A stretch of 64,000 nucleotides of DNA, taken from positions 310,001-374,000 of the forward strand of contig CBDIBC010000004.1 in the NCBI GenBank assembly GCA_965276635.1, written 5' to 3'. Below the pieces are notes generated by a model. That model saw nothing but the letters and a program-made list of their open reading frames with translations, did not search any database and was not told the origin of the DNA. A program made the position numbers and the translations under genes. Shown here piece by piece: positions 1 to 7,800 of the stretch (within the stretch, counting starts at the first letter, position 1; each line of letters opens with the position of its first letter). The DNA is from CBDIBC01 sp965276635. GTDB lineage: Bacteria; Actinomycetota; Acidimicrobiia; Acidimicrobiales; Palsa-688.

Positions 1-2
1 AT

Positions 3-602
3 GGCCCCGGCGGTCTGGCCTGGCTGGTGACATGGTCGGAGGTGGCGGCCGACCGCATCACCGAGGCGGTGGCGCGCATGACCGAGGCGTCGCCTCGTCG
101 GGCGGAGATCGCCTCCACCCTCGACGGTGGCGGCTTCGCCGTGGTCGTGGACGGACCCGCGCAGGCCATGGAGGTCGTCAACATCATTGCCGCCGAGCAC
201 CTCGAGCTCATGTCTGCCGACGCCGAGTCGCTCGTCGGCTCGGTGCGGCGCGCCGGCGCCGTGTTCGTGGGGCCCTGGGCCCCGGCCAGCGTCGGTGACT
301 ACGTGGCCGGGCCGAGCCACGTGCTGCCGACGGCGCGCTCGGCCCGCTTCGCCAGCGCGCTGCGATGCGACGACTTCTGCACCCACCTGCACGTGGTGAC
401 CGTCGATCGCACGGCGCTGGAGGCACTCGCCCCGGCCGTCGCCGCCCTGGCGGCAGCCGAGGGCCTGGTCGCCCATGCCGACTCGGTCGAGCTCAGAGTC
501 GCCTCCGGCGACTCCCTCCAGCCCAGAGTCGCCTCCGGCGACTCCCTCCAGCCCAGAGTCGCCTCCGGCGACTCCCTCCAGCCCAGAGTCGGCCGGCCGT
601 GA
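3..602 (+). CDS. hisD: histidinol dehydrogenase, C-terminal part (runs in from upstream)
   Basis: C-terminal half (about 199 residues; the family is about 430) of the enzyme that oxidises L-histidinol to L-histidine with two NAD+, the last step of histidine synthesis. The frame is already open at base 3 (GPGGLAWLVTWSE), so the gene starts outside the window. Family blocks seen are IIAAEHLEL and VGDYVAGPSHVLPTARSARF. The last 35 or so residues are not family sequence: they hold three copies of RVASGDSLQP, encoded by a 30-bp DNA repeat. The TGA stop overlaps the GTG start of hisC (GTGA), so the two are probably translationally coupled as the head of the his operon seen here. Confidence 0.93.
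   Translation, partial: GPGGLAWLVTWSEVAADRITEAVARMTEASPRRAEIASTLDGGGFAVVVDGPAQAMEVVNIIAAEHLELMSADAESLVGSVRRAGAVFVGPWAPASVGDYVAGPSHVLPTARSARFASALRCDDFCTHLHVVTVDRTALEALAPAVAALAAAEGLVAHADSVELRVASGDSLQPRVASGDSLQPRVASGDSLQPRVGRP
495..590 (+). repeat. 30-bp tandem repeat inside the hisD 3' end, each unit a hairpin
   Basis: Three identical 30-bp units (495-524, 525-554, 555-584) plus a six-base partial copy. Within each unit GAGTCGCC and GGCGACTC are reverse complements around a TCC loop, so each copy can form an 8-bp stem. The unit length is a multiple of three, so the hisD frame stays open (RVASGDSLQP repeated). Confidence 0.95.
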
Positions 603-1672
603 CGCTTCCCGATCCCCGGCCGGACCTGAGCCTGCGCCCGGGCTATCACTCTGCTCAGGTGGAGGTGGAGGTGCGGCTGAACACCAACGAGTCCCCGTTG
701 CCTCCGCCGGCCGCGTGGGTGGAGGAGCTCGTCGACGCCGCCCGGCGCCTGGCCTACCACCGCTATCCGGACCGCCGGGCCACCGAGCTGCGGGGGGCCC
801 TGGCCGATCTGCACGGCGTGGACCCGGGCGAGGTGTTCGTGGCCAACGGGTCCAACGAGGTGATCCAGTGCCTGTGCCTGGCCTACGGCGGCGCCGGGCG
901 GCGCGCCCTGACCTTCGAGCCCACCTATGCCCTGCACGGCCACATCGCCCACCTGACGGGCACCGCCGTGGTGGAGGGCACCCGACGCGCCGATTTCACC
1001 GTCGATCCCGAGGTGGCCACCGACCTGATCGCTCGGCACCGCCCGGCCCTGACGTTCCTGTGCTCGCCGAACAACCCCACCGGCGGGGTGGAGGACCGGG
1101 CCACCGTCGAACGAGTGGTGGCGGCGGCCGACGGGCTCACCGTCGTGGACGAGGCCTACGGGCAGTTCGCCCGGTGGAGCGCAGTGGAGGCTTTGGGCCC
1201 CGATGTCGGGCTGGTCGTCACCCGCACCTTTTCCAAGACCTGGTCCATGGCCGGCGTCAGGCTGGGCTACGTGCTCGGACCGGCACCGGTGATCGCCATG
1301 CTCGACCGGGTCGCCCTGCCGTACCACCTCGACGTCCTCAAGCTGGCGGCCGGGAGCCTCGCCCTGCGCCACGTGGCTGAGATGGAGGACCGCGTGGCAC
1401 TGCTGGTCGCGGAGCGGGAGCGGCTGCAGGCGGCGCTGTCGCAATTGCCGGTCACCGTCTGGCCGTCGGAGGCCAACTTCATCCTGTGGCGTCCCGAGAC
1501 CCGGAGCGGGTCCGAGGTGTGGCGGGGCCTGGTCGACCGCTCGGTGCTGGTGCGCGACACGTCCTCGTGGCCGGGTCTGGAGGGCTCGTTGCGGGTCACG
1601 GTCGGCACGCCCGAGGAGAACGACCGCTTCCTGGCTGCGCTCGCCGACGTCCTCTCCGGGGTCCCCGCCTGA
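599..1672 (+). CDS. hisC: histidinol-phosphate aminotransferase
   Basis: PLP-dependent fold-type I aminotransferase that makes L-histidinol phosphate from imidazole acetol phosphate and glutamate. 357 residues, the usual length. N-terminal LNTNESP and the PNNPTGG block bind substrate and cofactor; TFSKTWSMAGVRLGY carries the Schiff-base lysine (about K213); the C-terminal arginine lies in SLRVTVGTPEEN. The GTG start at 599 overlaps the hisD stop and precedes the conserved N-terminus; the frame is open further upstream, but that stretch lies inside hisD and encodes only a shadow of its repeats. The stop overlaps the hisB start. A relaxed aromatic aminotransferase role cannot be excluded, but position between hisD and hisB makes HisC by far the likeliest. 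Confidence 0.95.
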   Translation: MTLPDPRPDLSLRPGYHSAQVEVEVRLNTNESPLPPPAAWVEELVDAARRLAYHRYPDRRATELRGALADLHGVDPGEVFVANGSNEVIQCLCLAYGGAGRRALTFEPTYALHGHIAHLTGTAVVEGTRRADFTVDPEVATDLIARHRPALTFLCSPNNPTGGVEDRATVERVVAAADGLTVVDEAYGQFARWSAVEALGPDVGLVVTRTFSKTWSMAGVRLGYVLGPAPVIAMLDRVALPYHLDVLKLAAGSLALRHVAEMEDRVALLVAERERLQAALSQLPVTVWPSEANFILWRPETRSGSEVWRGLVDRSVLVRDTSSWPGLEGSLRVTVGTPEENDRFLAALADVLSGVPA

Positions 1673-2277
1673 TGGCCGACCGCCGGTCGGCGACCCGCTC
1701 GCGCGCGACGAAGGAGACCTCCATCGCGGTGATGCTCGACGTAGACGGCACGGGGGTCGCCGAGGTGGAGACCGGCCTGCCGTTCTTCGACCACATGGTG
1801 GCCCAGCTCGGCAAGCACAGCGGCTTCGACCTGACGGTGCGGGCGGCCGGCGACCTGTCCGTGGATGCCCACCACACCGTCGAGGACGTGGGCATCGCCA
1901 TCGGAGAAGCGATGCGGGAGGCGCTCGGTGACAAGGCCGGGGTGCGGCGGTTCGCCTCCGTCGCCGTCCCGCTCGACGAAGCGCTCATCGAGGTGGCCGT
2001 GGACCTGTCGGGGCGCCCGTTCCTCGTCTACGAGGTCGATCCCGGGGCGGGGGGCGAGGCCTTCCCGCTCGGCACACCCCCGTTCGACCCGCAGCTCGCC
2101 GAGGAGTTCTGGCGGGCCCTGGTCACCGCCGCCGCCATCACGCTGCACCTGCGGATGCGCGCCGGGCGCAACACCCACCACATCCTGGAGGCGTCGTTCA
2201 AGGGCGTCGCCCGGGCCCTGCGCGATGCCGTGCGGGTGGAGGGCGGCGGCGTTCCCAGCACCAAAGGCATGTTGTGA
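1672..2277 (+). CDS. hisB: imidazoleglycerol-phosphate dehydratase
   Basis: Monofunctional HisB (201 residues), which dehydrates imidazoleglycerol phosphate to imidazole acetol phosphate using Mn2+. Metal ligands are visible in the two HHxxE-type motifs, DAHHTVEDVG and NTHHILEASFKG, and in GLPFFDHM. It has no HAD-type histidinol-phosphatase domain, so the phosphatase must be encoded elsewhere. ATG 1672 overlaps the hisC stop (TGATG). The stop TGA is followed by another overlapping ATG at 2277 that opens a tiny frame leading to hisH. Confidence 0.96.
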   Translation: MADRRSATRSRATKETSIAVMLDVDGTGVAEVETGLPFFDHMVAQLGKHSGFDLTVRAAGDLSVDAHHTVEDVGIAIGEAMREALGDKAGVRRFASVAVPLDEALIEVAVDLSGRPFLVYEVDPGAGGEAFPLGTPPFDPQLAEEFWRALVTAAAITLHLRMRAGRNTHHILEASFKGVARALRDAVRVEGGGVPSTKGML

Positions 2278-2333
2278 TGGCCGCCCCGGACCGGGCCAGG
2301 TGGCGGCGGGCCCTCATGGCGGCCGCCCGATGA
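2277..2333 (+). CDS. possible 18-codon coupling peptide between hisB and hisH
   Basis: An ATG that overlaps the hisB stop (TGATG) opens an 18-residue frame (starting MAAPDRARWRRALM) whose TGA stop overlaps the hisH ATG (ATGA). It exactly bridges the 52-base gap between the two genes with coupling-type overlaps at both ends. It encodes a basic peptide with no family resemblance. It may serve only to carry ribosomes to hisH, or be chance in GC-rich DNA. Confidence 0.3.
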   Translation: MAAPDRARWRRALMAAAR

Positions 2334-2974
2334 TCGCCGTCCTCGACTACGGCATCGGGAACCTGCGCTCTGCGGAGAAGGCGCTCCAGCACGTCGGCGC
2401 CGATGCCTGCCTGACCGCGGACGTCGAGACGGCGCTGGCGGCCGACGGGGTGGTGCTCCCCGGCGTGGGGGCGTTCGGTCGCTGCATGGGGGCGCTGCGG
2501 GCCTCGGGACTCGACCGGGTCGTGCACGCCACGGTCGGGTCCGGTCGGCCGTTCCTCGGCATCTGCGTCGGCATGCAGATGCTCTACGACGGCTCGGAGG
2601 AGGCCCCCGGGGTGGCCGGGCTCGGTGTCCTGCCCGGCACGGTCGAGCGGCTGCGCGGTGATGTCAAGCGGCCGCAGATGCAGTGGAACAAGCTGGAGGT
2701 CACCGATCCGTCGGTCGGGCTGTTGGCCGGGCTCGGCGCCGAACCGTGGATGTACTTCGTGCACTCTTTCGCCCCGCCGTCCGGCGACGTGGTGGTGGCC
2801 ACGTGCGCCTACGGAGGGGACGTGGTCGCCGCGGTGGCCCGGGGTGCGGTGTGGGCCACCCAGTTCCACCCAGAGAAGTCCGGCCCGTCGGGGCTGGCGC
2901 TGCTCGGCAACTTCGCCCGAGCGGTGGCCGTCGCGCCCTCCTCGACTGTCGGGCCCCCGCCGGCCGGTCGCTGA
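2330..2974 (+). CDS. hisH: imidazole glycerol phosphate synthase, glutaminase subunit
   Basis: Class I glutamine amidotransferase that feeds ammonia to HisF. 214 residues. The opening LDYGIGNLRS is typical; the nucleophile is C79 in GICVGMQML; the His-Glu pair is in QFHPEKS near the C-terminus; the oxyanion region is LPGVGAFG. The last 20 or so residues (Pro/Ser-rich) extend slightly past the family end. It works as a heterodimer with HisF, encoded two genes downstream. An AGGAGG sequence overlapping and following its stop is the likely ribosome-binding site of hisA. Confidence 0.96.
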   Translation: MIAVLDYGIGNLRSAEKALQHVGADACLTADVETALAADGVVLPGVGAFGRCMGALRASGLDRVVHATVGSGRPFLGICVGMQMLYDGSEEAPGVAGLGVLPGTVERLRGDVKRPQMQWNKLEVTDPSVGLLAGLGAEPWMYFVHSFAPPSGDVVVATCAYGGDVVAAVARGAVWATQFHPEKSGPSGLALLGNFARAVAVAPSSTVGPPPAGR

Positions 2975-2979
2975 GGAGG
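2974..2979 (+). promoter_or_regulatory. Shine-Dalgarno AGGAGG for hisA, implying an ATC start
   Basis: A perfect AGGAGG sits five bases before ATC at 2985. No ATG, GTG or TTG occurs in the hisA frame between this site and the conserved N-terminus, so this site is the main evidence for a non-canonical start. Confidence 0.6.
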
Positions 2980-2984
2980 CCGTC

Positions 2985-3806
2985 ATCGATCTGTACCCGG
3001 CCATCGATCTGCGCGGCGGGCGCTGCGTGCGGTTGGTGGAGGGCGACTTCGCACGCGAGACGGTGTACGGCGATGACCCCGTGGCCGTCGCCCGCCGCTT
3101 CGCCGCCGCCGGCGCGCCATGGATCCACGTGGTGGATCTCGACGCGGCGCGCACCGGTGACCCGGTGAACCGGGAGGTGGTGGCCCGCATCGCCGGCAGC
3201 GTGACCATACCCGTGCAGACCGGCGGTGGGGTGCGGTCAGTGGCCGACGCCGCCGCCCTCCTCGGTGCGGGGGTCACTCGCGTCGTGGTCGGCACGGCGG
3301 CGGTGGAGCGTCCGGAGCTGGTGGGGGAGCTGTGCGAGCGTTGGCCGGGCCGGATCGCCGTGGGCCTCGATCACCGTGACGGCGAGGTCCGCCTCCGGGG
3401 CTGGGTGGACGGCGGCGGGCGGAGGGTGGCCGACCTGGTGCCCGACGCGGTGCGGTCCGGGGCGGCGGCGGTCATCGTCACCGACATCAGCCGCGACGGG
3501 CGTCTGGCCGGTCCCGACGTGGTCGGCCTGGCCGGGCTGTTGGAGCTGACCGGCGCACCGCTCGTGGCGTCAGGTGGTGTGTCCAGCCTGGAGGATCTGC
3601 GCGTGCTGGCTGCGGTTCGCTCGGCGTCGGGCGGGTTGACCGGCGCCATCGTCGGCAAGGCCATCTACGAGGGGGCGTTCACCGTGGCGGAGGCCGTTGC
3701 TGCCTGCTCGGCGCTCAGCTCGGCGGACCCCGCCGACCCGGCCGACCCCGCCGACCCCGCCGACCCGGCGGACCCCGGCGACCCCGGCGACGGCGGCCCG
3801 GCGTGA
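2985..3806 (+). CDS. hisA: ProFAR isomerase with an apparent ATC start codon
   Basis: TIM-barrel isomerase acting on the N'-formimino-AICAR ribotide in histidine synthesis. The first block is DLYPAIDLRGGRCVRL and the second catalytic aspartate is in TDISRDGRLAG. No usual start codon lies near the N-terminus. Starting at ATC 2985 puts the first catalytic aspartate at residue 8, as in family members, with AGGAGG five bases upstream; CTG at 2991 is the alternative. The C-terminus carries a family-foreign tail of Asp-Pro-Ala/Gly repeats. Actinobacteria often use bifunctional PriA here, but a separate trpF exists at 11801, so plain HisA is likely. GTG of hisF overlaps its stop. Confidence 0.93.
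   Translation: MDLYPAIDLRGGRCVRLVEGDFARETVYGDDPVAVARRFAAAGAPWIHVVDLDAARTGDPVNREVVARIAGSVTIPVQTGGGVRSVADAAALLGAGVTRVVVGTAAVERPELVGELCERWPGRIAVGLDHRDGEVRLRGWVDGGGRRVADLVPDAVRSGAAAVIVTDISRDGRLAGPDVVGLAGLLELTGAPLVASGGVSSLEDLRVLAAVRSASGGLTGAIVGKAIYEGAFTVAEAVAACSALSSADPADPADPADPADPADPGDPGDGGPA
3724..3793 (+). repeat. 9-bp GAC-CCG/CCC-GCC type repeat encoding a DPA tail of HisA
   Basis: About eight near-identical 9-base units give the low-complexity tail ADPADPADP...GDPGD after the HisA barrel. Units differ only in third codon positions or GCC/GGC swaps, which suggests slippage growth. Confidence 0.85.
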
Positions 3807-4573
3807 GGGTCGTGCGGGTGGTGCCCTGCCTGGACGTGGATGGCGGTCGGGTGGTCAAGGGCGTCAATTTCCTCCACCTGCGCGACGCCGGAGACCCAGT
3901 GGAGCTGGCCGCCCGCTACGACGGGCAGGGTGCCGACGAGCTGGTGTTCTACGACATCACCGCCTCCTCCGATGCCCGGCGGACCATGGTCGACGTGGTG
4001 GCGCGCACCGCAGAGCAGATCTTCATCCCCCTGACCGTCGGTGGCGGCGTCCGCACCCTCGACGACGCCCGGCAGCTGCTCAGGGTAGGGGCCGACAAGG
4101 TGAGCGTGAACAGCGCCGCCGTCGAGCGACCGGCCCTGATCGGGGAGCTGGCGGACACGTTCGGGAACCAGTGCGTCGTCGCCGGTGTGGACGTGCGGGC
4201 CAGGACCGACGGCCGCCCGGGCTACGAGGTGGTGACCCATGGTGGCCGCCAGCCCACGGGCATCGACGCCCTGGCCTGGGTGGCGGAGTGCCAGGACCGA
4301 GGGGCCGGCGAGGTGGTCCTGAACTCCATGGACCGCGACGGCACCCGCCATGGCTACGACCTGGACCTGACCCGAGCCGTCTGCGACGCCCTGACCATCC
4401 CGGTGGTGGCGTCCGGCGGGGTCGGCGGCGTCGCCCACCTGGTCGAGGGCGCGAGCATGGGCGGAGCCGACGCCGTGCTGGCCGCGTCGATCTTCCACTT
4501 CGGTGAGGTGACGATCGGCGAGGCCAAGGCGGCGCTGGCCGCCGCTGGCGTGGCGGTGCGCCCGGCCGGCTGA
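3803..4573 (+). CDS. hisF: imidazole glycerol phosphate synthase, cyclase subunit
   Basis: TIM-barrel subunit that joins ammonia from HisH to PRFAR, giving imidazole glycerol phosphate and AICAR. 256 residues. With the GTG start at 3803 (overlapping the hisA stop as GTGA) the catalytic aspartate of PCLDVDGGRVVKG is residue 11, the usual number; the second catalytic aspartate is in NSMDRDGTRHG. Phosphate-binding loops are TVGGGVR and VASGGVGG. An in-frame GTG at 3812 is less likely for that numbering reason. Last gene of the overlapping his run; a gap of about 45 bases follows. Confidence 0.97.
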   Translation: MRVVRVVPCLDVDGGRVVKGVNFLHLRDAGDPVELAARYDGQGADELVFYDITASSDARRTMVDVVARTAEQIFIPLTVGGGVRTLDDARQLLRVGADKVSVNSAAVERPALIGELADTFGNQCVVAGVDVRARTDGRPGYEVVTHGGRQPTGIDALAWVAECQDRGAGEVVLNSMDRDGTRHGYDLDLTRAVCDALTIPVVASGGVGGVAHLVEGASMGGADAVLAASIFHFGEVTIGEAKAALAAAGVAVRPAG

Positions 4574-4618
4574 CGGGCGAGCGCCGCGGGTCGGGGTGGC
4601 AGGGGCGGGGGAGGGGTG

Positions 4619-4624
4619 TACGGT
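4619..4624 (+). promoter_or_regulatory. -10 box TACGGT, leaderless-type, for the GroES-like gene
   Basis: TACGGT lies six bases before ATG 4631, so transcription would begin at or next to the start codon. No Shine-Dalgarno sequence is seen. Confidence 0.5.
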
Positions 4625-4630
4625 GCCCAG

Positions 4631-4954
4631 ATGGTCGGATCGCCCAAGCAGGCCATACAGATGACAAACGATCGAGTCCTCGTGCAGATCCCCCGGGCGG
4701 AAGGGGAGCGCAAGTCGCGCGCCGGGATCCTCATCCCGGCCACCGCCCAGGTCGGCCGGCGCCTGACGTGGGCCGAGGTCGTGGCCGCCGGGCCGCACGT
4801 GCGGAGCATCGCGACCGGCGACCAGGTCCTGTTCAACCCCGAGGACCGCTTCGAGGTGGAGGTCCAGGGTGAGGAGTACCTGATCCTGCGCGAGCGCGAC
4901 ATCCACGCGGTGGCCTCTGAGCGGGTCGACGACGGAACCGGCTTGTACCTCTGA
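4631..4954 (+). CDS. GroES-like (Cpn10-fold) small protein
   Basis: About 107 residues with Cpn10-type blocks: TNDRVLVQIPRAEGERKSRAG, ILIPATAQVGRRL, VVAAGPHVRS, GDQVLFNPED and EEYLILRERDIHAV. It resembles the divergent actinobacterial GroES-like proteins encoded away from groEL rather than the main co-chaperonin; the mobile-loop region is altered, so partnership with GroEL is uncertain. ATG 4631 is chosen because TACGGT sits six bases upstream; GTG 4616 would overlap that box, and ATG 4661 is also possible. It lies between hisF and hisI without overlap and is probably its own transcript. Confidence 0.8.
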   Translation: MVGSPKQAIQMTNDRVLVQIPRAEGERKSRAGILIPATAQVGRRLTWAEVVAAGPHVRSIATGDQVLFNPEDRFEVEVQGEEYLILRERDIHAVASERVDDGTGLYL

Positions 4955-5010
4955 GCAGCTCGGGGTCCGGCGGGGCCGGGCAAAGGGACGGTTCGGCGCC
5001 GGGCCTCGCC

Positions 5011-5016
5011 TACCAT
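5011..5016 (+). promoter_or_regulatory. -10 box TACCAT, leaderless-type, for hisI-trpE
   Basis: TACCAT ends six bases before the hisI ATG at 5023. This would be the promoter of the hisI-trpE-ygfZ-lipoprotein run, whose internal junctions all overlap. Confidence 0.5.
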
Positions 5017-5022
5017 GACCTC

Positions 5023-5385
5023 ATGTCGGTCGCCACACCCATCGCCGCCGCCGCCGAGGAGCTCGAGCAGGTCCGCTACGACGCCGACGGCCTGGTCCCC
5101 GCCATCGTCCAGGAGGTCGGTACCGGCCGGGTGCTGATGATGGGTTGGATGAACGAGGGTTCCCTGACCGAGACGCTCGAGACCGGCCGCACCGTCTTCT
5201 GGTCCCGCTCGCGCCAGGAGCGGTGGCGCAAGGGCGACACGTCCGGTGACCGCCAGTGGGTCAGGCAGGCGTACTACGACTGCGACGGGGACACCCTCTT
5301 GTTCGTGGTGGAACAGGAGGGGGCGGGCGCCTGCCACACCGGCTCCTACAGCTGCTTCTACCGGCCGTTCGGCGGGGGCCGATGA
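5023..5385 (+). CDS. hisI: phosphoribosyl-AMP cyclohydrolase
   Basis: Zn-dependent hydrolase that opens the purine ring of PR-AMP, the third step of histidine synthesis. 120 residues, monofunctional (no HisE pyrophosphohydrolase domain). Family blocks: LMMGWMNEGSL, TVFWSRSRQERWRKGDTSG, and the zinc cysteines in YDCDGDTLL and GACHTGSYSCF. After the usual DTSG block the sequence reads DRQWVRQAYYD, a little unlike common members but with all cysteines kept. Its TGA overlaps the trpE ATG (ATGA). The pairing of hisI with trpE is common in actinobacteria. Confidence 0.96.
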   Translation: MSVATPIAAAAEELEQVRYDADGLVPAIVQEVGTGRVLMMGWMNEGSLTETLETGRTVFWSRSRQERWRKGDTSGDRQWVRQAYYDCDGDTLLFVVEQEGAGACHTGSYSCFYRPFGGGR

Positions 5386-6905
5386 TCCATCCCTGCGCCG
5401 ACGACTTCGCGGCCCTGGCGCGCGACCACACGATCGTGCCGGTCTGGCGGGAGCTGCTCGGCGACCTGACCACGCCTGTCGCCGCCTTCGCCCGGGTCGC
5501 CGGTGACGAGCGGGCCTTCCTGCTCGAATCCGTGGAGCACGGCGAGCGATGGGGGCGCTGGTCGTTCATCGGCCGCCATCCGACCGCGACGATCATCGCT
5601 CGTGGCCGCCATCTGGAGGTGGAGGGCCGCCTGCCGGCCGGCGTCCCGCTCGACCAGGGCGTGCTGGCCGCCCTGGATGCCCTGCTCGCCGCCTACCGCT
5701 CGCCCCCGCTCGAGGGTCTGCCCCCGCTCCACGGTGGTGTGGTCGGCTACCTCTCCTACGACGTGGTCCGCGAGGTCGAGCACCTCCCGGAGGTCCCACC
5801 AGACGAGTCCGGCTTCCCTGACGCCGTCCTGTCGGTCGTCGGCCAGGTGGTGGCCTACGACTCGTGGCGCCAGCGCGTCGTCCTGGTCGACTCCGTCCAC
5901 ATCCCCCCGGGCGCGTCGCGCCGCCAGTGCGACGCCAGCTACGAGGCGGCCGTCGCCCGCCTCGAGGACCTGGCGGCCGAGGGCGCCCTGCCCCTCGGTG
6001 AGCCCCTGGTGGTGCCCCTCGAGCGCGACGACGAGATCCCTGATGTCCGCCGGCGCACGTCGTCGGCGATGTACGGCGCGGCGGTGGAGGTGGCCAAGGA
6101 GCACATCGTCGCCGGCGACGTGTTCCAGGTGGTGCTCTCGCAGCGCTTCGACCTCGACCTGGGCGCCGAGCCGTTCGACCTGTACCGATCCCTCCGCCAG
6201 GTGAACCCCAGCCCGTACATGTACTTCCTGCGCCACCCGGAGGTGTGCGTGGTGGGCTCGTCGCCCGAACCGCTCGTGCAGCTGAGCGAAGGGCGCGTCG
6301 TCTCCCGACCCATCGCCGGCACCCGCAAGCGGGGGCGGACCGACGAGGCCGACCGGCGGCTAGCCGCCGAGCTGGCCGAGCACCCCAAGGAGCGAGCGGA
6401 GCACATCATGCTCGTGGACCTGGCCCGCAACGACGTCGGGCGGGTGGTCGACTTCGGCACCGAGACTGTCGACGAGCTGATGACGCTGGAGCGCTACAGC
6501 CACGTGATGCATCTCACGTCGCAGGTGTCGGGTCGGCTGCGGGCCGGGCTCAGCCCCGTCGACGTGCTGCGGGCCACGCTGCCCGCCGGTACCGTCTCGG
6601 GGGCGCCCAAGGTGCGGGCCATGGAGATCATCGACCAGCTCGAGCCGGCCAAGCGGGGCCCGTACGCCGGTGTGGTGGGTTACTTCGACTTCTCCGGGAA
6701 CCTGGACACGGCGATCGCCATCCGGACGATGCTGATCGGGCCCGACGGCCGGGCGTCGGTGCAGGCCGGCGCCGGGATCGTGGCCGACAGCGATCCGGCC
6801 GAGGAGGACCTGGAGTGCGCCAACAAGGCGGCGGCGCTGCTCGCCGCGGTGCCCGGCGCTCGCCGCATCACCGACGCCCGACGGCAGGCGGTTGCCGGTG
6901 CCTGA
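5382..6905 (+). CDS. trpE: anthranilate synthase component I
   Basis: Chorismate-binding enzyme that makes anthranilate from chorismate with ammonia from TrpG. 507 residues. Tryptophan feedback site near the N-terminus (LLESVEHGERWGRWSFIG); catalytic region with VLSQRFDLDL, VNPSPYMYFL, SSPEPLVQL, RPIAGTRKRG, DLARNDVGRV, LPAGTVSGAPK and QAGAGIVADSDP. No fused glutaminase domain, and no trpG or trpD is in the window. The ATG at 5382 overlaps hisI. Its end is overlapped by the next gene, so regulation is probably shared; no leader peptide or attenuator was found. Confidence 0.97.
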   Translation: MIHPCADDFAALARDHTIVPVWRELLGDLTTPVAAFARVAGDERAFLLESVEHGERWGRWSFIGRHPTATIIARGRHLEVEGRLPAGVPLDQGVLAALDALLAAYRSPPLEGLPPLHGGVVGYLSYDVVREVEHLPEVPPDESGFPDAVLSVVGQVVAYDSWRQRVVLVDSVHIPPGASRRQCDASYEAAVARLEDLAAEGALPLGEPLVVPLERDDEIPDVRRRTSSAMYGAAVEVAKEHIVAGDVFQVVLSQRFDLDLGAEPFDLYRSLRQVNPSPYMYFLRHPEVCVVGSSPEPLVQLSEGRVVSRPIAGTRKRGRTDEADRRLAAELAEHPKERAEHIMLVDLARNDVGRVVDFGTETVDELMTLERYSHVMHLTSQVSGRLRAGLSPVDVLRATLPAGTVSGAPKVRAMEIIDQLEPAKRGPYAGVVGYFDFSGNLDTAIAIRTMLIGPDGRASVQAGAGIVADSDPAEEDLECANKAAALLAAVPGARRITDARRQAVAGA

Positions 6906-7800
6906 CCACGATTCCGGCCTGGCCGCCTACCAGGCCATCGACGCGGGTGCGGCTGTCCGCCTCACCCGGGATGTGCTGCGCGCTGCCGGCCCCGACGTGG
7001 CCGCCTACCTGCAGGGGCAGCTGAGCCAGGACGTGCTGGCGCTGGTTCCGGGCGGCTCGGCGTGGACGTGGCTCCTGCAGCCGGCGGGCAAGGTCGACGC
7101 GCTGGTCCGCGTCAGTCGACTGGAGCCGGACGAGTTCGTCCTCGACGTCGATGCCGGCTACGGCGCCGCCGTGGTCGCCCGCCTGAACCGGTTCAAGCTG
7201 CGCGTGCGCGGCGACATCGAGCCGTTGGCCTGGCAGGTGGTGGCGTTGCGTGGCGCCGCCGTGGCCGGGATGGTCTCCTCCGGGGCGCTGGTCCCCGATC
7301 CCGGCCATCCTCTCGTCGTCGACCCCATAGGCGGCCGGGCCAGAGGCGTCGACCTCGTCGGGCCCGACCCGCACGTCCCCGAAGAGCTCACCGAGGTGGG
7401 GATCGATGTCTGGGAGGTCGCCCGCATCGAGGCGGGCGAGCCGGCGATGGGCACCGAGCTGACCGAGCGCACCATCCCGGCGGAGACGGGGCTGGTGACC
7501 GAGACGGTCAGCTTCACCAAGGGTTGCTACACCGGCCAGGAGCTGGTCGCCCGCATCGACTCGCGTGGCTCGCGCGTGGCCCGCAACCTGCGCGGCCTGG
7601 CCTTCGGGCGGCCGGCGTCCGCCGGGGCGCAGCTGTCGGCGGGGGACAAGGCCGTGGGCACGGTGACCAGCGTGGCCGAGTCGCCCACCAGGGGATGGGT
7701 CGGGCTCGGCTACGTGGCGCGAGCCGTCGAGGTGGGCGACACCGTCGACGTCGATGGCGGGGGCACCGCCCAGGTGGTTGCCCTCCCGTTCGAGCGGTGA
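6898..7800 (+). CDS. ygfZ: YgfZ/GcvT-fold folate-binding protein
   Basis: About 300 residues of the YgfZ family, tetrahydrofolate-dependent helpers in Fe-S enzyme maturation or repair. The diagnostic motif KGCYTGQELVAR with its conserved cysteine is at about residue 208. The N-terminus has the GcvT-like LTRDVLRAAGPDVAAYLQGQLSQDV block, and a short beta-barrel domain follows the motif. The GTG at 6898 overlaps the end of trpE; TTG 6892 is an alternative. The stop overlaps the GTG of the lipoprotein gene. Tryptophan-pathway involvement is not implied by the family; linkage may be only operonic. Confidence 0.88.
   Translation: MPDHDSGLAAYQAIDAGAAVRLTRDVLRAAGPDVAAYLQGQLSQDVLALVPGGSAWTWLLQPAGKVDALVRVSRLEPDEFVLDVDAGYGAAVVARLNRFKLRVRGDIEPLAWQVVALRGAAVAGMVSSGALVPDPGHPLVVDPIGGRARGVDLVGPDPHVPEELTEVGIDVWEVARIEAGEPAMGTELTERTIPAETGLVTETVSFTKGCYTGQELVARIDSRGSRVARNLRGLAFGRPASAGAQLSAGDKAVGTVTSVAESPTRGWVGLGYVARAVEVGDTVDVDGGGTAQVVALPFER

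Noticed and set aside
2985..3806. HisA as bifunctional PriA
   Set aside because: A complete trpF with catalytic residues is present at 11801, so no second activity is needed; activity cannot be settled from sequence alone.
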